A DNA stretch of 64,000 bases, from the NCBI RefSeq assembly GCF_023973825.1, contig NC_090126.1:2377001-2441000 (forward strand), read 5' to 3'. Position 1 is the first letter of the stretch; every line of letters starts with the position of its first letter. Below, piece by piece: positions 55,834 to 64,000 of the stretch. The notes under the pieces are model-generated. The model had not been told where the DNA came from. It was given only the letters and a program-made list of their open reading frames with translations, and did no database searches. The stretch is from Plasmodium brasilianum (lineage: Eukaryota > Apicomplexa > Aconoidasida > Haemosporida > Plasmodiidae). Position numbers and translations under genes: made by a program.

Positions 55834-56909
55834 AAAATAAAATAAAAAATGAAAAAGAAAAATACATTGCAGCACAAAAAAGAAATATAATCAAATAAAA
55901 CATATATATATATGTATATATATATATCTTTCAAATTTTGTGTTTTTTTTATTTTTTTTATTTGGTTTCGTTTAGTCATATATGTAATAACGTTTGTACT
56001 GAAAAATGGTCGCACAACTATATAAGTTGTGCTTTTTAAGAAGTAAATAAATAAAGGTTACGTATATGTGTACATAATCATTTTTGCGCAAAATTTAGTA
56101 TTACTTTATATGATAAATTTTTAATTATGACTGTTTAATTGTTTTGAAGTAACAATAATTTTTATTCCGTAGTCTATTATATTTAACATTTCGCTGTAAA
56201 TTATAAAAAAAAAAAAAAGAAAAGTAAAATTCTTTTACTTTTTTTTAAATAAGAATTTAGAAGATAATAAAATAAATAAAAAAAAAAAGGAACATATAAT
56301 TACATTTAATACAGAATATATATGTCTGATTGTAACAGATCCTCCTTTCGCATTTATGCCACGTTATAACAATTACATGTTTGCAGATTATGTGCATAAA
56401 TATATATATATATGTATATTATACATGTGTACGTAAATTTACGTGTGTGTAATTGTATTGTTTTAAATAGCAGAATAAAATAACTTATTTGTCAATATAT
56501 TTTTTATTAAAATATATTTTTTTAAGAAATAAAGTACCATATTTTAATTAAAAAAACCCCAATAAAAAGGTCATCATTTTAACATATAATACGCATTATT
56601 CTTTATTTGAAGTTCAAAAAAACAGAACAAACTATAGCAATGCAAACATGCATAAAAAAAAATGGGAAAAAAAAATTCCCATATTTAAGACAAATATATA
56701 GCATTTCAATTTTTCGTTTTACTTTATAATATTTCACTAAAACATACATATTTGGCATGTTCTTTCATTAAATATATTGATATTAAATCAAATGAAATAT
56801 AACCAAGTTGCGTAATACATGGTTCATTACATACCCATATTTATATAATCAAATTTACAGTACAAATTAAATCAATTTTAAAGGATTCCATTCTACTGTT
56901 ACAGTACAT
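55834..56909. other. Convergent spacer, cytochrome c and RNA polymerase subunit
   Basis: The 3' regions of both genes face each other in about 1.1 kb of AT-rich DNA with an (AT)n tract near 55903-55928. No gene or structured element was found. Confidence 0.6.
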
Positions 56910-57690
56910 TTATTGTTCATTTTGAACTAAATTTGTAATATGAACACTTTTCAATAAACTTAAAACAGGTTCAATGTTATTCTCATCACACCTAATAAAA
57001 AAAAAAAAAAAAAGGAATTTATTGCATTTTTTATTAAAAAATGTAAGCATAATTATAGAGCACTGAAATATAACAACTGGGAAGATAATGCTTTTTTAAT
57101 CTATATTAAAGGGTCTACTGAAAAATATGCTGAATAAAAATGATTATAGGAAATGAATAAAATGCCAAGAAATGTAGCGTACTCACATATATATATGTAT
57201 GTACGTATATATGCAAAATTATATGTCCATGGACACACGTTAATACATATGAAATAATGGAGTACTTCTTATCTCCATAGTTCATGATCACATAAAGGTC
57301 AACAAAGTTCTTGCAGTTAATGTCTATCATCTGAATTTTTTCTTCTTTATCAAAATTATATATATCTATTTGTTTAAAAAAATTAACAATATTATTAGAA
57401 ATGTTTTCAATCATTTCGGTTAATTGATTGTAGTCTTTATTGTGTGACTGCTTTGAAATTAAATGAGGATTTGTGTCAACAATATATTTTTGGACGCTAT
57501 TATATAGAATTTTATCAGATAATAATTTGATAAAATTTTTTTCGTACATATCTTGAAATATTTCCTCATCTCTTTCAGTCAATTTATTACATAAAAGTTT
57601 ATCTATATTTTTAGCATTCTCTAATTCCTTCTTTATTACTACAAACGTTTCAAATTTCGTTATAGGTTCTCCTTTTCCTAATACTTTCAT
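56910..57690 (-). CDS. RPB4/RPC9-type RNA polymerase subunit (two exons)
   Basis: Exons on the minus strand are 57690-57266 and 56991-56910 (GT-AG, completing a Lys codon); the product is 168 residues. The fold pattern is that of the HRDC-like RPB4/RPC9 family. An N-terminal strand-helix (KFETFVVIKKELENA) is followed by a helical middle (YNSVQKYIV). The signature hairpin is IVNFFKQIDIYNFDKEEKIQMIDINCKNF, read in two parts: IVNFFKQIDIYNFDKEEKIQ and MIDINCKNFVDLYVIMNYGD. A final helix follows (KCDENNIEPVLSLLKSV). Human RPC9 (CRCP) shows the same order: EVFQLLTDL, VREFLTALKSHKLTKAEKLQ, LLNHRP, then ERLTEEQIEALL. The subunit pairs with an RPB7/RPC8 partner in the polymerase stalk. The N-terminal FETFVVI element favours RPC9 (Pol III) over RPB4 (Pol II), but I cannot decide firmly. 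Confidence 0.72.
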
Positions 57691-60323
57691 TGTTTTTTAT
57701 TTTATTATATATATTTAAAATGATAAAAATTAAAAAGCTGAGAAAGGTAAACGATCATTTTAACGCTTTTCATTATTAATGATTTTCTTTTTAAATTGGA
57801 TTATAACATATCAGAAAAGGAAATTCTGATTTATTTTAATTTTGATCTTATTTTAATTTTTTTTTTTTTCTATATAATAATATTATATCAGTACTCCTTT
57901 TATACACCTTTTCTTTCTTTTTAATATTAAGAAATATGGCACATTTTTCTCTCTAAGAAGCTGCTCAAGAATGTGAATAATTGTTAATTCGACGAAATTT
58001 TATAACTTAATGTGTATATATTTATTTTGTTTTTTTTATTACTTAAACTTTTATTATTATTTGGTCATTTGCTTACGTGCTCTATCGCTTAATATCATTA
58101 AAATATTTATTAAAAAAAAAAAAAAAAAAAAAAAAAATGGTAGCACTTTAACGCTTCAATCTGAAATTAAAAGATAATGAATTTATTTGTTTAATATTTG
58201 ATTCTCCTGAAAGCGAAAAAATGAACGTAAAATTTGTAATGCTTGTGCAATAATTATAAATATAAAATTGTAATTTAAAAAAAATATATTTTAGACTCAA
58301 AGAAGTATTCTATATGTTTTTCTTCAGTTTTGTGCTTTTCATTATATCATGTGAAAAATCCTATTTTTTATTATTCAATATTGTTCTAATATGCTAGAAT
58401 TATGCAGTGAACGTATTTTTATTTAATTCATAATAAGTGAGTTCGTTGTTTTTGCTCTACGTAAATATATATATATATATATATATATTTTTTTTATTTA
58501 TTTATATATACGTAGATATATTTATAATACAGATCATGTAGAAAAGATCACCTGGTTGTGTTTTATTTTTTGCGAAAAGTTTTGAGAAATTATAGACCCC
58601 ATACTGATTCAAGATAAGCGCAGAATAATGCAGAGAAAAAAAAAAATTTTATGAAAAGGGTTTTTCCCACCTTTTTTTCTCTTTTTTTTTTTTTTTTGTT
58701 TTTTGATGATACAAATGTTCAAGATTCAAAATAGAAACAAATGAATTAGTTTGAGTGCGCTTTTAAAAAAATAATATCTTTAAACTCATAACATAAATTT
58801 TTACTATTACAGCGTGCTTGTTTGTATATGACCATATCTATGAAGATAAAAACAATGGGTTAGTTTATGGAGACAAGTTAATAATTCAGAAAAAAACAAA
58901 ACTTCACCTTAAAAAAGAATCAAGATTAATTATTTATGGATTTATAAAAAAATAAAAGGTCAGTTAGGTTTTATATACCCATTTATACATGCTAATAGGG
59001 TAAAAGGCACTAATCGAAATATAAAAAGAGTTAACCATTTCTGCTGTTAGTATAGGAGCAATAAATGATAAGTTACATATACTTGTTTGTGCAATTTTTA
59101 AAGGACTATATAGTTTATAAATAATATTATTTGGAATATACCCTCAATATACTACTTGTCTACTGTTGTGATGAATCACTTTTATTTTTTTCTGTATGAA
59201 GATATTTTTACCTTACTTACAATGATGTACTGCAAAGGAGTATATTTTAGAATGTGAGACATGCTAGTATGTACGTGCTTAATATTACTCACATATGTAG
59301 GTGTATATATAATATATAATTTATATATGTATATATACTTGTTTACAAGTATACATGTGTGCGTTCTAGTTTTTAATCCATATGTGAGCTTTTATTTTTT
59401 AAAATTAATACTTAAACATATTAATTTTTTTATATATAATGAGTGGGATCTCTAATACTCTTTATATTGTCTGTGTTCTAATTTATCAATTATCAGAAGG
59501 AATTATTTTTATTTAAATTTGTCAAATAAATTTATTTTTTCCGCAGAAAGTAGGTATATTACATGTGTGAGAATGGTTATAGAGGTTATTTTATTTACTT
59601 CATCTGCGGCTTTATTGGTGGTTTTACGGATGACCTTATTCTCTTCATTACGATGCTACAGCTACTGTTTGCGTATTCTTTGATTTTTTTTTACTGCTGT
59701 ATTTTTTGTTTTGTTTTATTTTTATTTTATTTTATTTTTTTTTTTTTTTTTTGTTTTGTTTTCTTTTTTTTGTTTTGTTTTCTTTTTTTTGTTTTGTTTT
59801 CTTTTTTTTGTTTTGTTTTCTTTTTTTTTTTTATTTTTCCTTTTTTGAATGAGGCGCAGAACTTTCCACATGCGTTTTACCGCACAATTAATAAAAGTAA
59901 GAATATTATTTTGTCATTTTATTTTTTTTTCTCTTTTTTAAATATAGTAGAAAAAAAATAAATATTTAAAAATACAAAAAGTGTGTAAACGTACAGTGAA
60001 AATTATAAGCCAGGTGCTGAAATTTTGTAATTTTTGCTGTATGTCGTTTTATATTTTTTTGAAGAGGGAAGAAGAGGGAAAAGTAGACATGCATAAATAC
60101 ATGTATATATATGTAAGCGTACATATAAAAATACATATGATACAAATACGCGTACACATATATATACACTTTTTTTACTTTTTTTTTTTTTTTATATTTG
60201 TTTGAAATTCATTAAAGCTGTTTTTCATATGTTTTTTATTTAATTACATACGTTTGCAGTTCAATTCTTTTACAAATAATATTATAAACTATTTGAGATT
60301 TCCTTTAAGCAAATTATTTCCCC
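57691..60323. other. Divergent promoter region with a GC-richer island
   Basis: About 2.6 kb upstream of both the polymerase subunit and the right-edge gene. It is mostly AT-rich with an A run at 58111-58136. A local stretch of unusually mixed composition lies at about 59563-59690 and is followed by a (TTTTGTTTTC)n repeat at 59700-59835. No confident gene was found; the island is discussed under findings. Confidence 0.55.
59700..59835 (+). repeat. TTTTTTTGTTTTGTTTTC tandem repeat
   Basis: About four copies of an 18- to 19-bp T-rich unit (TTTTTTTGTTTTGTTTTC) follow a run of TTTTATTTTA units. The open Phe-rich frame across it is spurious. Confidence 0.85.
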
Positions 60324-63300
60324 ATGGCCGTCATTACCGTCTTAGAAAAAGTACGTTAGAAAAAAGTAAAACGTAGAAAAGTAAAATAAAATAGTTTAAA
60401 ATGAAATAATACAGAGTAAAAGACAAAGGGGGAAAGCTATTCATTATGTGAAAGCGCGGAAAAACGACTCACTCTTGCGATACAACGCACGCAAACAAAC
60501 GTGCATGTATATATATATATATATACATATGCTTGTTCATTAATATGATATATACATACATATATGTACATATGAGTATAAACACAAGTATGCTTCTTTT
60601 CCGCGTGGAACCCTTTTTAGGAAAATGAGAAATTCAAAAAATTGAGTGAAAAGCTTCTATATTTGCTGAACAAGTACAGGTACGCGTATCTGCAGTCCGT
60701 TGATCTTATAAACTTGTACGAGGGAATAATTAGAAGGAAATGCAATGATAGCAATAACAAAGATCTTCAAGAATGTTATAAGAAAAAGAGACAATTTGAA
60801 AATTTGTTACAAGAAGAAATAATAATAAGAAAAAAATTAAAAAATAATGTAAGTCAAAATAAATCCACTGTTGACACAACACCATATGATAAAAATGTTA
60901 TGTCAGATGCAGTTATTGGGAAAAAAATAAATGATGTACTAAATGTTAAAGATAGAGGAAACGATAACAGCAATAATTATACAAACGTTCCATTAATACT
61001 TGATATAAGTGAAAAAAATAAATCTGATTATGTAAATTTGGGTGCTCTTGATTTTAGTGCATATAAAGAAGATTCAGAAGGGTGCATTAAGTACTGTGAA
61101 AAAAAAAAGAGAACACAGATAGGTAATGACAAAACAAGCAAAGAAGAAATTAGTACTACCACATCAAAACATGTGCATAAGTCCGAATTTAGGAAAAGAC
61201 CATTATATAATCAGTCTGTGTATATGAAACAGAGTAATATCAAAACATCCCAAATCCGGACTGTGCCATATGGTCTCAAAAATGTATATACAGATAAACA
61301 GTCAAAGTTAAATGCTTCTAAAAATGTGGATGTATCGAATAACAAAATTGTACATAATAATGGTGTTGGTATTAATAGTAGTAGTATTAGTAGTAATAAT
61401 TGTAGTAACAAAAGTAGTACTTTATTAAACAGCAATTTTGGGGCATATAAAAGGAATGGACGAAGTGAAATTCACAAAAGTACCTTCATTCCAAGTAACA
61501 GACAGATGACTACTTTGAATAAAAGCATTTATATAGATACAAAAAGCATGAATAATAAGAATAGTAATATAAATGAAAACTTGCTATCTTCAAATAAACA
61601 TCCTTTAATAAATAAAGACAATTTAAAAAAAAATGATCCTATGGTTAATAAAAAAATGAGTGTAATAAAATCAAGTAATTTGCAAAAAAATAGTATTTAC
61701 ATGAGAAAGTTAAACTCTTCGACCATATCTAGTAATAGTTCTATATATATGAATAAGAATATTTTAAATAAAAGTGTATATAATAGAAGCAATACAGTTT
61801 TGAATAATACTACAACTACTACTAGCAGTAGTAGCGATAGTAAAAAAAGGAAAATCGATGAGAAGTGGGAAGAGGATGAAATATGTTCAACTAGTGCAAA
61901 ACATAAGCTGATGGAAAATGTACCTAATCATATGGACTCTAGTTTTACCGAATGGATTAAGGAAGAAAAGAAGACCATTTTTGAGAACGAAAGGAATAAA
62001 ATATGTACCTCCGCAGAAGGAAGTGTAGATTTAAGGGAAGAAGGGAAATATAGATTGAGTCAAAAAAATTGGGAAGAGTTAAGCTGCTCCTACATACCGT
62101 TGACAATGAAACATGTAGAGCATTTAATGGATGACGAAGATTATAACAAATACGCATGTTTAGGTGTTATTCCTGGAATATATTCTGAATTAATGAATGA
62201 AAAAAAAGTAGATGAAGTTAAAGAGGGCATAGATGAAGATCAGAACAACAAACGTGATTGCCCAAAATTCAGTATAGATCATACAGAAAACAATTTGTCT
62301 AGGAAAAGTAGGGAAGAAATGCACAAAGGAGAAGAGTTGGTAGAAGCACAAGTTGGAGTAACCATTAAAAAGGAATTACTTGAAGAGTCAAACAGAAAGG
62401 AAGATGTAAAGGCATCATTTCATCCATACATGAGCAATTCAGCTAGGGGGGGTAAGAACGAGTCTGACATGGTCAATAATGCTAATAGTTTTGAAGGGAA
62501 ATTGGGAGATGAGAAAAAATTGGGAGATGAGAAAAAATTGGGAGATGCGGAAAAATTGGGAGATGCGGAAAAATTGGGAGATGAGGAAAAATTGGGAGAT
62601 GCGGAAAAATTGGGAGATGTGGAAAAATTGGGAGATATGGAAAAATTGAGAGATATGGAAAAAATGAGAGATATGGAAAAATTGAGAAATGTGGGAAATA
62701 TCGAAAAAGGCAAAATTCTTGAGGATCCCTCAAACGGTCTTAGGGGGAGAAACCTCATTGAAGAAGTAGAGATCGTACATAAGAATGAGAGGAAGGAAAA
62801 AGAGTTTTCATCAGAAAAAAATACTCACTACTATATATCAGCGAAGGATCATAGGAATAAAGATGACATCAACAATGGACTTATTATTAGCGAAATTAAT
62901 AATGAAAATTATAAGGATATAAATGTGGATGTAAATAATGCCAACAAGGAAGATCAGAATAGTAGGGATAAAACATCTCCCTTTCAAGTGAATGACTCAT
63001 GTAACATCGAGTATATCATTACTAAGGATGTATCTTTTTCAAAAACTAAAATCACACAAAATAAGAACTATATAGCAATAAGGGGAAAAGATGAAAAGGG
63101 AGATAATTTAATTACAAATGAAAAAGATTTATCAACAAATATTACCATGAATTATTCTGATATTAAGAAGAATAATGTTGGTCTTATTGCAAATGCAAAT
63201 AATGAAATACCTTTAAATTTTAAAAGTATTATTTTAAATATAAACGATGAGATAAAAAAGAAAGCACAAGAAATTGAAAAAAAGAATAGTAATTTATCCA

Positions 63301-64000
63301 AATCTAAAGTATGTAGCAAGAATACTAATCTGAACAAACATCCATTCCCTCCTTCACTTCGGAAAAGAGTATTATTATTATCTCAAGAAAAAGAGGAGGA
63401 AGAAAAATGTAGTAATAACAACCGAGCTAATTTACATGTACAGATGAATTTAAGTTTAAAGTATATATCACTAGATATCATCGATTTAGATAAGACTATG
63501 AAAGAGGGTATACATAGTTACAAAGAAGTTGAAGAAAGCTATATTGAGTGTGAGCAGCAGATTAAAGACATAAATGTGTATAATGATATACTGGAGAGAG
63601 AGAGAAACACACTTTCCTTCCACCAAAAATATAAGAAGGATGGGGATCCTACATCAACTAGCAGCAGTAGTAGCAGCAGAAATAACATCAGTAGTTGCGG
63701 AAAAAACGAATTAATCCTCTTTAAATCGTCTCAAGAAATAAAAAAAGAAATAACAAACTTCATCGGAATATCTATATTTCATTGCATAAAGGAATCGTTT
63801 GTACCTACTAGCTCATTAATGAATGACCAAAAATTGGAGCTGTGGTTTACCAAAAAGAGCTGCAGAAAAAATGGCATTAAGGATTATAACAACACTAATT
63901 TGGATGGGAAATGTAGAGCTATCTGTAGCGGAAATTGTAGTAATAATTGTAGCTGTAATAGGAATAGTGTGATGAGATCTACTCACTCTTGTAGCTTTCT
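60324..64000 (+). CDS. Large unknown protein, truncated by the right window edge (two exons seen)
   Basis: Exon 1 (60324-60350) encodes MAVITVLEK. It joins GT-AG in phase 0 to an exon starting at 60621 that stays open to the last base, giving at least 1135 residues. The start is well formed (CCCC-ATGG). The N-terminus (ENEKFKKLSEKLLYLLNKYR, then YAYLQSVDLINLYEGIIRRK) forms a coiled-coil-like helical region. Then come long Asn/Ser/Lys-rich disordered stretches, a block with WEELSCSYIPLTMKHVEHLM and LGVIPGIYSELM, and about 11 copies of the six-residue repeat KLGDxE (62501-62690). A further ordered part holds MNLSLKYISLDIIDLDK, EVEESYIECEQQIKDINVYN and IGISIFHCIKESFVPTS. Near the edge Cys/Asn-rich sequence begins (CSGNCSNNCSC). 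There is no signal peptide or membrane segment. I recognise no family. Confidence 0.75.
62501..62690 (+). repeat. In-frame 18-bp KLGDxE repeat
   Basis: Eleven or so tandem 18-bp units (AAATTGGGAGATGAGAAA variants) encode KLGDEK, KLGDAE, KLGDVE and later KLRDME. Copies drift toward the 3' end, as usual for slippage-generated arrays. The frame is maintained. Confidence 0.92.

Noticed and set aside
59563..59961. A 132-codon hydrophobic open frame as a gene
   Set aside because: Only the first about 45 codons have mixed composition; the rest is the TTTTGTTTTC repeat. It is kept as a possible RNA or exon island instead.
1..64000. tRNA, rRNA, CRISPR or mobile elements
   Set aside because: I looked for cloverleaf-type GC islands, direct repeats with regular spacers, terminal inverted repeats and transposase or reverse transcriptase motifs, and found none. 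Plasmodium genomes generally lack transposons.

Overview
This window looks like a nuclear chromosome segment from a malaria parasite (genus Plasmodium). Intergenic DNA and introns are very AT-rich, with long A/T homopolymers and (AT)n tracts. Genes are rich in Asn, Lys and Asp, with low-complexity inserts and short GT-AG introns. Several genes are Plasmodium-specific or characteristic: the invasion protein CSS, the ookinete protein SOAP, and an adenylyl cyclase fused to a channel-like membrane domain. From memory, cytochrome c, SOAP, adenylyl cyclase alpha and CSS lie together near one end of P. falciparum chromosome 14, so the window is probably the syntenic block in another species. Base composition is less extreme than in P. 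falciparum and would suit a P. malariae or P. ovale type genome, but I cannot fix the species.

Layout, left to right. Positions 1-505 probably hold the last two exons of a plus-strand gene that starts outside. A CobW/ZNG1-type zinc GTPase follows (738-2624, minus). Next is a four-exon MutS homologue with a C-terminal GIY-YIG domain, an MSH1-type organelle repair protein (3656-8742, plus). It converges on a PrimPol-type primase-polymerase (9986-12853, minus), with a 12-bp minisatellite between them. Then come TRAPPC1/Bet5 (three exons, minus), a seven-exon TBC Rab-GAP (15435-19332, plus) and an unrecognised five-exon 707-residue protein (20297-23461, minus).

The central part (about 23.5-36.4 kb) is gene-poor and extremely AT-rich. 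It carries two divergent secreted helical proteins of unknown function (297 and 902 residues) and then CSS, the small cysteine-rich 6-Cys-like protein of the RH5 invasion complex. CSS is followed by adenylyl cyclase alpha (37636-44719, plus), which I resolved into 22 exons with consistent phase throughout.

The right part holds an RRP5-type HAT-repeat protein, mitochondrial ribosomal protein uL16m, SOAP, and an acidic repeat protein with a Cys-Cys-Cys tail. Cytochrome c and an RPB4/RPC9-type RNA polymerase subunit follow. Last is a large, repeat-containing unknown protein that runs off the right edge (60324-64000).

The genes do not form operons. Themes that recur are organelle genome maintenance and respiration (MSH1, cytochrome c, uL16m), membrane traffic (TRAPPC1, TBC) and stage-specific secreted proteins (CSS, SOAP and the two unknowns). 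Exon joins were deduced by eye from GT/AG sites, reading phase and family motifs; no transcript data were available.
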